Positions 43,598 to 52,257 of a stretch of DNA of 64,000 nt are shown piece after piece. Source of the stretch: Microcella sp. Lineage in GTDB: Bacteria; Actinomycetota; Actinomycetes; Actinomycetales; Microbacteriaceae. The stretch lies in contig NZ_JAHHDS010000003.1 of the NCBI RefSeq assembly GCF_019739195.1, forward strand, positions 1,426,001 to 1,490,000, in the 5' to 3' direction. The notes beneath the pieces are model-generated. The model was not told the DNA's origin. It did no database searches and was given only the letters and a program-made list of their open reading frames with translations. Position 1 is the stretch's first letter. Every line of letters begins with the position of its first letter. The position numbers and the translations under genes are program-made.

Positions 43598-45412
43598 GTG
43601 AGCGAGACGTCGCACGTCGATGTGATCGTCGTGGGCTCGGGCTTCGGCGGCTCGGTCGCCGCCCTGCGGCTCGTCGAGAAGGGCTACTCGGTAGCTGTGC
43701 TCGAGGCCGGTCGTCGCTTCGCCGACGATGAGTTCGCGACGACCTCGTGGAGTCTGAGCAAGTTCTTCTGGGCGCCCGCCCTCGGGCTGCTCGGCATCCA
43801 GCGCATCCACCTGCTCGACGACGTCATGATCCTCGCCGGGGCAGGGGTCGGCGGCGGCTCGCTTGTCTACGCCAACACCCTCTACCGACCGGCCTCCGAC
43901 GCGTTCTTCACCGATCGCCAGTGGGCGCACATCACCGACTGGAAGGCCGAGCTCGACGCTTACTACGACCAGGCGTCGCGCATGCTCGGCGTCACGCAGA
44001 ACCCGAGCGTCAGCCCCGCCGACGAGATTCTGCAGAAGGTCGCCGCCGACCTCGGAGTCTCTGACACCTTCCACCTGACCCCGGTCGGCGTGTACTTCGG
44101 CGAGGGCGCGGGCGTCGAGGCGCCCGACCCCTACTTCGGCGGCGCCGGCCCCGCACGCCGCGGCTGCCTCGAGTGCGGCGAGTGCATGACGGGGTGCCGC
44201 CACAACGCCAAGAACACGCTCGTCAAGAACTATCTGCACCTTGCCGAGAGCGCTGGCGCGCAGGTCTTCCCCCTGACGACGGTCACGCGCCTCGAGCCCC
44301 TCCCCCCTGCCAGATCTGGGCCACAAGGGCGTAGTGCTGACGAGGTTCCGCCGATTCGAGGCGAATCTGGGGATGCTCGCGCACGGTACCGCGTTACCAC
44401 GCGCACCACGGGCAAGGGCCGACGCACCGAGCGCACGCTCACCGCCGACCAGGTCGTCATCGCCGCGGGCGCGTGGGGCACCCAGCAGCTGCTGCACCGC
44501 ATGAAGGCCGAGGGGCACCTGCCGGGCATCTCTGGGCGGCTGGGCGAGCTGACCCGCACGAACTCCGAGGCCCTCGGCGGAGCATCCACCGCCCTGCGTC
44601 ACTCGCGCGGCGTCGACCTGACTCGCGGCGTGGCGATCACCTCGTCGATCCACCCCGACGACCACACGCACGTCGAGCCGTGCCGGTACGGCCACGGGTC
44701 GAACGCCCTCGCCCTGCTCGCCACGGTCGCCGTGCCGGGCGGCGGGCGCACCCCGCGCTGGCTGCGGTGGATCGGCCAGCTGCTGCGCCACCCCGGCCGC
44801 GTCTTCTCGATGATCTTCGGCATCGGCAGCTGGTCGCGCCGCTCGATCGTCGGCCTCGTCATGCAGAACCGCGACAACTCGATCACCGTGCGCGCGGGCC
44901 GCGGACCTTTGGGCGGTTTCCGCTTGCGGTCGAGCCAGGGTCACGGCGAGCCGAACCCCACCTACATTCCGCAGGCCAACGAGACCTACGAGCTCATGGC
45001 GAAGCACATGAACGGATTCGCCCAGTCGGGCATCAGCGAGGTCTTCGACGTGCCGATGACGGCGCACTTTCTCGGCGGCTGCCCCATCGGCGATTCGGCC
45101 GAGACCGGAGTGGTCGACGCCTACCACCGCGTGTTCGGGCACGACGGGCTGCACGTCGTCGACGGGGCGGCGATCTCGGCCAACCTCGGCGTCAACCCCT
45201 CGCTCACGATCACCGCGCAGGCGGAACGCGCCTTTGCTCTCTGGCCGAATCGCGGCGACACGGATGCCCGCCCTGCGCTCGGCGCGACCTACGTGCCCGT
45301 GCCGCCGGTGACCCCGCAGTCGCCCGTGGTGCCGGTCGGCGCGGTGGGCGAGCTGCGCCTGCCCGTATCGCTAGGCCTGCCCACCGTGCGGGCTACTGCC
45401 CCTGGGGCCTGA
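43598..45412 (+). CDS. GMC-family flavin oxidoreductase, cholesterol-oxidase-like
   Basis: The 604-residue protein has the FAD site VIVVGSGFGGSVAALRLVEKG, GMC signature AGAGVGGGSLVYANTLYRP, and a C-terminal part (HFLGGCPIGDSAETGVVDAYHRVFG, then NPSLTITAQAE) typical of the cholesterol-oxidase-like actinobacterial branch. A cluster CLECGECMTGC near residue 188 has C-x2-C-x2-C-x3-C spacing, suggesting an iron-sulfur or zinc site. It would oxidise an alcohol, perhaps supplying the aldehyde to the neighbouring dehydrogenase. An insertion at 44310-44371 is described separately. Confidence 0.85.
   Translation: MSETSHVDVIVVGSGFGGSVAALRLVEKGYSVAVLEAGRRFADDEFATTSWSLSKFFWAPALGLLGIQRIHLLDDVMILAGAGVGGGSLVYANTLYRPASDAFFTDRQWAHITDWKAELDAYYDQASRMLGVTQNPSVSPADEILQKVAADLGVSDTFHLTPVGVYFGEGAGVEAPDPYFGGAGPARRGCLECGECMTGCRHNAKNTLVKNYLHLAESAGAQVFPLTTVTRLEPLPPARSGPQGRSADEVPPIRGESGDARARYRVTTRTTGKGRRTERTLTADQVVIAAGAWGTQQLLHRMKAEGHLPGISGRLGELTRTNSEALGGASTALRHSRGVDLTRGVAITSSIHPDDHTHVEPCRYGHGSNALALLATVAVPGGGRTPRWLRWIGQLLRHPGRVFSMIFGIGSWSRRSIVGLVMQNRDNSITVRAGRGPLGGFRLRSSQGHGEPNPTYIPQANETYELMAKHMNGFAQSGISEVFDVPMTAHFLGGCPIGDSAETGVVDAYHRVFGHDGLHVVDGAAISANLGVNPSLTITAQAERAFALWPNRGDTDARPALGATYVPVPPVTPQSPVVPVGAVGELRLPVSLGLPTVRATAPGA
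44310..44371. repeat. Short in-frame inserted segment with inverted and direct terminal repeats
   Basis: Within the GMC gene this stretch is flanked by CCAGAT and ATCTGG (inverted), also gives two direct ATCTGGG copies 51 bases apart, and contains GATTCG-AGG-CGAATC. The local codons (AGA, CAA, AGT, ATT, TCT) are rare in the neighbours. It looks like a small palindromic element tolerated in a loop. I found no second copy in this window. Confidence 0.4.
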
Positions 45413-47648
45413 AGCCGCGCAGTCGCAAAGAGTTCGTCACCACGAACACGCTCGAGAACGCCATCGCGAGCCCGGCGAGCAGCGGGTTGAGCAGCCCCAT
45501 CATTGCGATCGGGATCGCGGCGACGTTGTAGCCGAAGGCCCAGAACAGGTTGCCGATGATCGTGCGCAGCGTGCGCCGCGCGAGCCGGATGGCGTCGACG
45601 ACGACGAGCAGGTCGCCGCTCACCACAGTGAGGTCGGAGGCCGCCATCGCCGCGTCGGTGCCTCCGCCCATGGCGATGCCCAAGTCGGCGGCGGCAAGCG
45701 CCGCCGCGTCGTTGACACCGTCGCCGACCATCGCCACGACGTGACCGTCGGCCTGCAGCTGCCGAATGACGTCGAGCTTGCCCGCCGGAGTCACCCCTGC
45801 ACGCACGTCGTCGATGTCGAGAGCCGAACCCACGGTGCGCGCCGCACCGGCGTTGTCGCCGGTCAGCAGCACGGGCTCGAGGCCGAGGGCGCGCAACCGT
45901 TCGATCGCGAGTGCCGAGGTCGGCTTGAGCGTGTCGGCGAGCACGATGACTCCCGCCACGGCCCCGTCGATCGCGACGACGATCGGCGTCGCGCCCGCGT
46001 CTTCGTGCGTCACGATGAGCGCGGCGTCGACCTCGATCGCCCAGGCCTCGTGCAGCCATGACGCGCGGCCGATCGCGAGGGCATGCCCCTCGACCACGGC
46101 GGTGACACCCGCGCCAGCGTGCGACTCGAAGCTCTCGGCAGCGGGCGCATCGACGCCGACACTGCGCGCGTGGTCGACGACCGCCCGGGCGAGCGGATGC
46201 TCCGACCCGTCTTCGGCCGAGGCGGCCAGTGCGAGCATCCGGTCACTATCGACACCCGGCACCGCGATGACCGAGGTGACGGCCATCTGCCCCGTCGTGA
46301 CGGTACCGGTCTTGTCGAGAACGATCGTGTCGATGCGGCGCGTGCGCTCGAGCACCTGCGGGCCGCGGATGAGGATGCCGAGCTGCGAGCCGCGCCCCGT
46401 GCCGACAAGCAGCGCGGTCGGGGTCGCGAGCCCGAGGGCGCACGGGCAGGCGATGATGAGCGTCGCGACCGCGGCGGTGAAGCCGATCTCGACCGAGTTG
46501 CCGAGCAGAATCCACCCGAGCAAGGTGAGCAGCGCGAGCACGAAGACGATGGGCACGAACACGCCAGACACCCGGTCGGCGAGGCGCTGCACGTCGGCCT
46601 TGCCGGTCTGCGCCTCTTCGACGAGGCGGCCCATGCGCGCGAGCTCGGTGTCGGCGCCGATGCGCGAGGCTTCGACAACGAGTCGGCCGCCCACGTTGAT
46701 GGTGCCGCCGACGACGCGGCTGTCGGGCTCGACGTCGACCGGCAGCGATTCACCCGTCAGCAGCGAGTTGTCGACCGATGACGTGCCTTCGATGACGACG
46801 CCGTCGGTGGCGATGGTCTCGCCCGGGCGCACGACGAAGCGGTCGTTGAGCTGCAGCTGGCCGACCGGCACGCGCACTTCGACGCCGTCGCGCAGCACCG
46901 CAGCGTCACGGGCGGCGAGGTCGAGAAGGGCGTCGAGGGCTTCGCGCGACGAGCGCTTGGCGCGCGCCTCGAGGTAGCGCCCCAGCAGGATGAAGACGGT
47001 CACGGCCGCGGCGACCTCGAGGTAGATCTCGTGCGCGCCCTCCTCGGGCCGCCCGAGCAGCTGCAGCGTCATGGTCATGCCCGGCATGCCGGCCTCGCCG
47101 AAGAACAGGGCGTAGAGGCTCCACAGGTAGGCGGCGGTCACGCCCACCGAGATGAGGGTGTCCATGCTCGCGATGAAGCGGCGGGCGTTGTGCAGCGCCA
47201 CCTTGTGGAACGGCCATGCCCCCCACACCGCGACCGGCGAGGCCAGGGTCAGCGCGAGCCACTGCCAGTTCGTGAACTGCAGCGCCGGAATCATCGAGAG
47301 CAGCAGCACCGGCACCGTCAGCACGGCAGAGATGATCAGCCGCTGCCGCAAAGGCGCGAGCTCGTCGACCGGCGCCGACACGGGGGCGGTGGATGCTGCG
47401 CTCACCTCGCGCGGAACGACCACCGTCGCCCCGTACCCGGCCTTCGCGACGGCCGCGATCAGTGCATCGGCGTCGAGCTCGGCACCGTCGGCCGCGCGCA
47501 CCGACGCCTTCTCGGTCGCATAGTTGACCGTGGCTTCGACGCCCGGCACCTTGTTGAGTCCGCGCTCGATGCGGTTCGCGCACGACGCGCAGGTCATGCC
47601 CGTCAGCTCGAGCTGCAGGTCGAGCGATGGTGCGGGGTGGGTGGTCAT
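45393..47648 (-). CDS. copA: Copper-translocating P1B-type ATPase
   Basis: The 751-residue pump starts with one heavy-metal-associated domain (GMTCASC, about residues 17-23). It has the transport-site motif CPC (IIACPCALGLATPTA), the phosphorylation site DKTGTVTTG, the HP motif SEHPLA and the hinge MVGDGVNDAAAL. The TGES dephosphorylation loop is also present. CopA exports Cu(I). A CsoR-like operator lies 16 bases before the start. Its end overlaps the convergent GMC gene by 20 bases. With the CopZ-like gene at 48981 it makes a copper-resistance group. Confidence 0.95.
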   Translation of the reverse strand: MTTHPAPSLDLQLELTGMTCASCANRIERGLNKVPGVEATVNYATEKASVRAADGAELDADALIAAVAKAGYGATVVVPREVSAASTAPVSAPVDELAPLRQRLIISAVLTVPVLLLSMIPALQFTNWQWLALTLASPVAVWGAWPFHKVALHNARRFIASMDTLISVGVTAAYLWSLYALFFGEAGMPGMTMTLQLLGRPEEGAHEIYLEVAAAVTVFILLGRYLEARAKRSSREALDALLDLAARDAAVLRDGVEVRVPVGQLQLNDRFVVRPGETIATDGVVIEGTSSVDNSLLTGESLPVDVEPDSRVVGGTINVGGRLVVEASRIGADTELARMGRLVEEAQTGKADVQRLADRVSGVFVPIVFVLALLTLLGWILLGNSVEIGFTAAVATLIIACPCALGLATPTALLVGTGRGSQLGILIRGPQVLERTRRIDTIVLDKTGTVTTGQMAVTSVIAVPGVDSDRMLALAASAEDGSEHPLARAVVDHARSVGVDAPAAESFESHAGAGVTAVVEGHALAIGRASWLHEAWAIEVDAALIVTHEDAGATPIVVAIDGAVAGVIVLADTLKPTSALAIERLRALGLEPVLLTGDNAGAARTVGSALDIDDVRAGVTPAGKLDVIRQLQADGHVVAMVGDGVNDAAALAAADLGIAMGGGTDAAMAASDLTVVSGDLLVVVDAIRLARRTLRTIIGNLFWAFGYNVAAIPIAMMGLLNPLLAGLAMAFSSVFVVTNSLRLRGFRPQGQ

Positions 47649-47663
47649 GCCTTCAGTGTACGC

Positions 47664-47680
47664 ATACCCCTCTGGGGTAT
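47664..47680. promoter_or_regulatory. CsoR-like copper operator upstream of copA
   Basis: ATACCCC-TCT-GGGGTAT is a perfect 7-base inverted repeat of the type bound by CsoR Cu(I) sensors, placed 16 bases before the copA start, where it would block initiation. No csoR gene is in the window. Confidence 0.8.
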
Positions 47681-47771
47681 CAATCTCTCCGAATCGTGGG
47701 TGAAGGGCGCTCCCGAGGTTTACCCTGTGAAGGATCTTCTTTCTTTCCACCCCGATCCCCTGAGGTTTCTC

Positions 47772-48920
47772 ATGCGCCGCAGTGCCCGCATCACGATCAT
47801 CGCCGCCCTCGCGAGCGTCACCGCACTTGTCGCGGCGCCCGCCTTCGCGAATGGCGCGGGCCAGACCGTCGACATGCCGCCGTGGAACTGGTACATCGCC
47901 GCCGGCGGTGGCGAGTGGAGTGTCGACGAGACCTCATACGACGACGGCATCACCAGGGGCGGCGACGCCTGGGACGGCTCGGGCGCCGTCTTCTACGACC
48001 CCGATGAGTTTGACGTGGCGAGCACGTCCGAGGGCATCGAGCCGGCGATTCCTGCGGGGTACTTCCCCTTCGAGTGCGTGTCGTCGACCCTGACCGTGTC
48101 GGGTGATGACGAGGTCGTCAGCTGCGACCAGACCCTCACGACGCCGTGGGGCCTCTCGATCACGTCTGATGTGCGTGTGCTCGCACCGGGCGATCTCGCC
48201 CGCATGACGTTCTTCATCACCAACACCACGGCAGCCCCCATCGTGCTGAGCTACGAGTACTACTGGAACTACGGCGAGAGCACCGGTCACGTGCGCAGCA
48301 GCGAGCCGACCATCGTGCAAGACACGGCTGCCGACGAGGGACTCCTCGGAGCATCAGACGTGTGGTCGTACAACATCGGCGACGAGACCCTGAACGCGGG
48401 CGTCGCCTGGGGCATTGACGGCCTGCCGCTGTTCGGAACCAGGGTGGGTCACAGCGGGTACGACCAGGCGGGCGTGCTGCTCGACCCCGCGGCCGGGGCG
48501 ACGATCGCCGCAGGCGAGACGGTGGCGATCGCGTTCTTCCACAAGGTGCAAGAGCCCGAGCTCGAACTGCAGCAGCCGCTGCCCAACTCGGCTCCTGCTG
48601 ATGCCGAGACGTCAAACGAGGCGGCAGACGACCTGGCTCCGATGCCGGTCCCCGCCCCCGCCTCGAGCCACGAAGCCGAGACTCCGGCCTCGTTCATGGC
48701 CGAGTTTGCGAGCTTTAATGGTCGCCTCACGCGCGGCATTCCCACCGAGGTCACCGTCGGCAACTGGCAGCCCGCCGCTGCGCCCGATGCCGAGCTCGCC
48801 GATACCGGCGCGGGCATCGATGAGCAGCTTCTGATGGGCGGAATCGCCGCTGCGCTGCTCGGCACCGGTGCCGCGCTCATCGCGATCCGCCGCTTCACGG
48901 TTCGCCCGGCGCGCCGCTAG
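47772..48920 (+). CDS. Sortase-anchored surface protein (LADTG), function unknown
   Basis: The 382-residue protein has a signal peptide (1-26; ending AAPAFA). A beta-rich domain (about 30-250) with two Cys (FECVSS, VVSCDQ) and a conserved-looking run MPPWNWYIAAGGGEW follows. A Pro/Ala/Glu-rich spacer (about 260-330) precedes ELADTGAGIDEQ, a hydrophobic segment and a basic tail (RRFTVRPARR). It is another LAxTG protein. It sits between copA and the copper chaperone on the opposite strand; whether copper controls it is unclear, since the CsoR box lies on its upstream side, about 90 bases away. Confidence 0.83.
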   Translation: MRRSARITIIAALASVTALVAAPAFANGAGQTVDMPPWNWYIAAGGGEWSVDETSYDDGITRGGDAWDGSGAVFYDPDEFDVASTSEGIEPAIPAGYFPFECVSSTLTVSGDDEVVSCDQTLTTPWGLSITSDVRVLAPGDLARMTFFITNTTAAPIVLSYEYYWNYGESTGHVRSSEPTIVQDTAADEGLLGASDVWSYNIGDETLNAGVAWGIDGLPLFGTRVGHSGYDQAGVLLDPAAGATIAAGETVAIAFFHKVQEPELELQQPLPNSAPADAETSNEAADDLAPMPVPAPASSHEAETPASFMAEFASFNGRLTRGIPTEVTVGNWQPAAAPDAELADTGAGIDEQLLMGGIAAALLGTGAALIAIRRFTVRPARR

Positions 48921-48933
48921 CCACGACCAACGC

Positions 48934-48967
48934 AGAAGGGGCGGAGCCGTCAGGCTCCGCCCCTTCT
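48934..48967. terminator. Bidirectional terminator: perfect 15-base stem
   Basis: AGAAGGGGCGGAGCC, a GTCA loop and the exact reverse complement form a very stable hairpin between the surface-protein gene and the convergent copper-chaperone gene. Confidence 0.88.
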
Positions 48968-48980
48968 CTCCGTACTGGGC

Positions 48981-49346
48981 TCAGGCCAGCTGGTAGCCGG
49001 CTTCTTCGACTGCCGCGCGCACAGCATCCGCATCGATCGGGCCGGCCGACGTCACGGTGACGCGCGAGGCACCGCCCTTCTTGAGCACGACCTCGACCGA
49101 CTCGACGCCGTCGATGGCGCCGACCTCTTCGGTCACGCTCGAGACGCAGTGGCCGCAGGTCATTCCCGTGACGAGAAACTCGGTGCCGGCGGTCGCGGCA
49201 GGCACGGCAACGCTCTCGGTCGTGCTCTCGGCGCCGTTGCTGCAGGCGCACGACCCTCCGCCGCAGCACCCGCCGCCCATGAGGTTGGCTTCGCCCGCGG
49301 CTTCAACGCTCGCGCCGGTCAGCAGGTCAGTTCGTGTGGTCTCCAT
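48981..49346 (-). CDS. Copper chaperone-like HMA protein with Cys-rich N-terminal extension
   Basis: The 121-residue protein has a Cys/Gly-rich N-terminal region (GGGCCGGGSCACSNG, about residues 24-38) and a C-terminal heavy-metal-associated domain (about 55-120; FLVTGMTCGHCVSSVTEEVG). It should carry Cu(I) to CopA. The extra cysteine cluster is not part of CopZ and may be a second metal site. A CsoR-like palindrome lies just upstream of the start, so it is probably controlled with copA. Confidence 0.87.
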   Translation of the reverse strand: METTRTDLLTGASVEAAGEANLMGGGCCGGGSCACSNGAESTTESVAVPAATAGTEFLVTGMTCGHCVSSVTEEVGAIDGVESVEVVLKKGGASRVTVTSAGPIDADAVRAAVEEAGYQLA

Positions 49347-49362
49347 GCGCCACATGGTAGCA

Positions 49363-49377
49363 AACCCCCCGGGGGTA
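49363..49377. promoter_or_regulatory. CsoR-like operator upstream of the copper-chaperone gene
   Basis: AACCCCCCGGGGGTA is a GC-palindrome resembling the CsoR box before copA (TACCCC...GGGGTA). It lies 16 bases before the start of the HMA protein. Confidence 0.7.
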
Positions 49378-49510
49378 CTGCTTGACGACCGCGCGCGCAT
49401 CACCAGCATTCCCCCACCCGCTGTGCGGCGGGCCTCCAGCCTCGGTGCTTAGCGTCGGCACCGTCGGGCCGCTCCGCTCCGACGATCGCCCCCTCACGCT
49501 GGAGCCGTCG

Positions 49511-50716
49511 ATGCCCCCTGTGACGCCCGACGAGGTCGTCGACCTCGCGATTCTCGGTGCCGGATGCGCGGGGCTCTCGCTCGCGGCCCGTCTCGCGAGC
49601 GGCGACGGCGACCTGCGGGTCACGCTGATCGACCCGCGCACCGAGTTCGCCGACGACCGCAGCTGGAGCTTCTGGCACCACGACCACCACCCGCTGCGCG
49701 ACATTGTCGCCCACCAATGGAGCGGTTGGACATACGCGGCACTTGACGGCGAACCGATCACGCATCGCGTGCCGGACATGAGCTACCAGTACATCCGCGG
49801 TGTCGACTTCTACCGCTGGGCCCTTGCCGAGATCGCCGGCGATGAGAGCATCGAGCTGCGGCTCGGCGTCGCGGCTCGCGACCTGTCGTCGATCACGCTC
49901 ACCGACGGCTCGCAGGGCGTGCGCGTCACGACCGACGGCGGCGACGTGCTCGCCCGCCGCGTAGTCGACACCCGGCCGCGACGGTCGCCCGCGCTGCTGT
50001 ACCAGTGCTTCAGCGGGGTGGAGGTGGAGCACGGCGGCGCGCTCACCACCGAGCCCGACGCTGTGGGACTGATGACCCGCATGCGCAGCGGCGCCGACGG
50101 CTTGGGCTTTGTCTACGTGCTACCACTGTCACCGACGCGCGCACTCGTCGAGTGGACGCGCTTCAGCCCCGTGCCGCTCGCTCAGCAGGTGGTGGTCGCG
50201 GAGCGCGACGCCGAGCTCGGGGCCCTGGATCTCGCGGAGGCGACGGTCGTGCGCGAGGAGGGCGGCATTCTGCCGATGGGACGCATGCCCGCAGACGACA
50301 CCTCGATCCCGGGCGTCGTGCTGGCGGGCAACGCCGGCGGCGCGCTTCGGGATGCCTCGGGGTACGCCTTCCTGCGCATCCAGCAGTGGGCGCGTCGGTG
50401 CTCCGATGCGCTCGCGCGGGGAGAAGACCCTGCGCCGCACCCGCCCGAGCCGTGGGTGCGGCGGCAGATGGACCGCATCTTCTTGCAGGCTGTGCGCGCG
50501 CATCCGGAGCGCACCGCCGACTACTTCATGGCGATGTCGCGCGGGGTTGCCCCTCGGCGCCTGCTGCGGTTCCTCACCGATCGTGCAACCGTCGGCGACC
50601 TCGCCGGCATCATTGTGAGTCTGCCCCTGCTGCCGTTCCTCGCGCAGCTGCCCGACAAGCGCGCACGACTGGTCGCGGCGGCGAGCGCCGCACGCGCCGA
50701 CCGCGTGTCGCGATGA
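49511..50716 (+). CDS. crtY: Lycopene beta-cyclase
   Basis: The 401-residue flavoprotein starts with LAILGAGCAGLSLAARLAS, has DDRSWSFWHHDHHPL (the FW-x-H region of CrtY cyclases), PMGRMPADD and the end-region AGNAGGALRDASGYAFLRIQQWA. CrtY converts lycopene to beta-carotene. It overlaps the next gene by 4 bases. No phytoene synthase or desaturase gene is present in the window, so the earlier steps must be elsewhere. Start ATG 49511 follows GGAG. Confidence 0.88.
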   Translation: MPPVTPDEVVDLAILGAGCAGLSLAARLASGDGDLRVTLIDPRTEFADDRSWSFWHHDHHPLRDIVAHQWSGWTYAALDGEPITHRVPDMSYQYIRGVDFYRWALAEIAGDESIELRLGVAARDLSSITLTDGSQGVRVTTDGGDVLARRVVDTRPRRSPALLYQCFSGVEVEHGGALTTEPDAVGLMTRMRSGADGLGFVYVLPLSPTRALVEWTRFSPVPLAQQVVVAERDAELGALDLAEATVVREEGGILPMGRMPADDTSIPGVVLAGNAGGALRDASGYAFLRIQQWARRCSDALARGEDPAPHPPEPWVRRQMDRIFLQAVRAHPERTADYFMAMSRGVAPRRLLRFLTDRATVGDLAGIIVSLPLLPFLAQLPDKRARLVAAASAARADRVSR

Positions 50717-51696
50717 CGTCGATCGAACCCACCGCGGTCACGACGACGCCCGCGCTCTCGACGCCAGCCGCGCGGCCGAGGCACACGACGGCTTCCGTCG
50801 TCGTGCCGCTCGAGACCCGCCTCTTCTTGTCGCTCGCCCTGCTGACCGCCCTCGCCTTCCTGCTCGCGACTCCCGAGCCGCCGCTCGTCGCACAGATCGC
50901 CGCGATCGCGATCCTCGCCGCCGTGCTCGGCATGCCGCACGGCGCCCTCGACCCGCTCATCGCGCGGCGCCTCGGCTACTGGCGCACGCCGCTGACCTTC
51001 GCGGTCTTCAACCTCGTCTATACCGGCGTCGCGGCCGCGGTCGTCGCCCTCTGGCTCATCGCATCCGTGCCGAGCCTCGTCGCCTTCCTGCTCATCTCGG
51101 CCGCCCACTTCGGCAGCGATTGGAACCGCGAGCGCCCCCTCACCCTGCGCTTCATCACGGGCGCGGCCCTGCTCAGCCTCCCTTCACTTCGCGACGTGGA
51201 TGCCGTGGCCGACCTCTACGCGACCCTCGCCGGCGAGAGCGCTCGCGTCGTCGCCCAGACCCAGGCCGCGATCGGCCCCGTGCTCCTCGTCGCCCTGGCG
51301 GCGGCCGCGGTCGTCGCCGCCCGCCGAGCACCCCACGAGGGGATCGAGTTGCTCGCGGCCGCCGCCCTCGCCCTGCTCGCCCCGCCGCTCATGTTCTTCA
51401 TCGTCTACTTCTGCGCGCTGCACAGTGCGCGGCACTTGCGCGAGGGCTTCCGCGAAGAGCACGGTCACGGCCGCCGCCTGACGGTGCTCATCGTCGCGAC
51501 CTACACGCTCGCCCCCCTGCTGCTGGCGGGAGCGTTCCTGTGGGCGACGGCCGGCACGGCCTCCCTCGATGACCAGCTGCTGCGCGTCGTCTTTATCGGC
51601 CTCGCGGCCCTGACGGTGCCCCACATGGCACTCGTCACCCTCGGCGATCGCGCCCTGCGCGCGGGCTCAGACCAGCGGGTGGTCGTGCACGACTGA
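50713..51696 (+). CDS. blh: Brp/Blh-family beta-carotene 15,15'-dioxygenase
   Basis: The 327-residue membrane protein has the conserved His-containing helices of the Brp/Blh family: GMPHGALDP, AAHFGSDW, ALHSARHL and VPHMAL. These His residues bind the catalytic iron. The enzyme cleaves beta-carotene to two retinal molecules. It directly follows lycopene cyclase with a 4-base overlap, so the pair converts lycopene to retinal. A rhodopsin gene is expected elsewhere. Its end overlaps the YaeQ-family gene by 30 bases. Confidence 0.92.
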   Translation: MTSIEPTAVTTTPALSTPAARPRHTTASVVVPLETRLFLSLALLTALAFLLATPEPPLVAQIAAIAILAAVLGMPHGALDPLIARRLGYWRTPLTFAVFNLVYTGVAAAVVALWLIASVPSLVAFLLISAAHFGSDWNRERPLTLRFITGAALLSLPSLRDVDAVADLYATLAGESARVVAQTQAAIGPVLLVALAAAAVVAARRAPHEGIELLAAAALALLAPPLMFFIVYFCALHSARHLREGFREEHGHGRRLTVLIVATYTLAPLLLAGAFLWATAGTASLDDQLLRVVFIGLAALTVPHMALVTLGDRALRAGSDQRVVVHD

Positions 51697-52206
51697 GCTC
51701 AACGTCACACCGTTGAGGTCGAGATAGAGCTGCCGCTCGGTCACCGACACCGTGATCGTGTTGCGTCGCTCGAGCACGGCGACCGCGGCGTCGATGAAGC
51801 CGGGGTCGAAGCTGTGCAGCACGATGCGATCTGATTCGTGAATCTTCTTGCCCGCCCAGAGCGCGAGCACCTTCGCAGGGTCGCGGTGCGTATAAATCAC
51901 CGTGCGGTCGGCCTTCTTGCTGCCGAAATGCAAGCGCTCAGCATCCGGAGCCCCCACCTCGACCCAGGCCGTGAGGCGACCCGTGCGGTCGCGCACGATC
52001 ACGGCGGGCTCATCGGTCGACGAGACGCCCTCGCTGAACGCGATGCCCTCCTCGAACTCGAGGCAGTACGCGAGAAGCCGAGTGACCATGTACGTGTCGG
52101 TCTCGGAGGGGTGGCGGGCCACACGCAACGAAAGGTCGTCGTAGACGCCGCGATCGATATCGGCAAGAGAGCCCGTGAACGTGTAGACCACTGCGCCGGC
52201 TGCCAT
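51667..52206 (-). CDS. YaeQ-family protein
   Basis: The 179-residue protein matches YaeQ: the start AVVYTFTGSLADIDRGVYDDLSLRVARHPSETDTYMVTRLLAYCLEFEEGIAFS is diagnostic, as are AWVEVGAPDAERLH and DRTVIYTH. YaeQ proteins have a PD-(D/E)xK-nuclease-like fold and unknown function. The start ATG at 52206 is the first conserved residue. It is convergent with, and overlaps, blh, and downstream of the tRNA-Leu. Confidence 0.88.
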   Translation of the reverse strand: MAAGAVVYTFTGSLADIDRGVYDDLSLRVARHPSETDTYMVTRLLAYCLEFEEGIAFSEGVSSTDEPAVIVRDRTGRLTAWVEVGAPDAERLHFGSKKADRTVIYTHRDPAKVLALWAGKKIHESDRIVLHSFDPGFIDAAVAVLERRNTITVSVTERQLYLDLNGVTLSSVVHDHPLV

Positions 52207-52257
52207 GAGGCCCGAGCCTACGCCGAAGCGGGTCGAACCTCGCACCAGAAGAAACCC

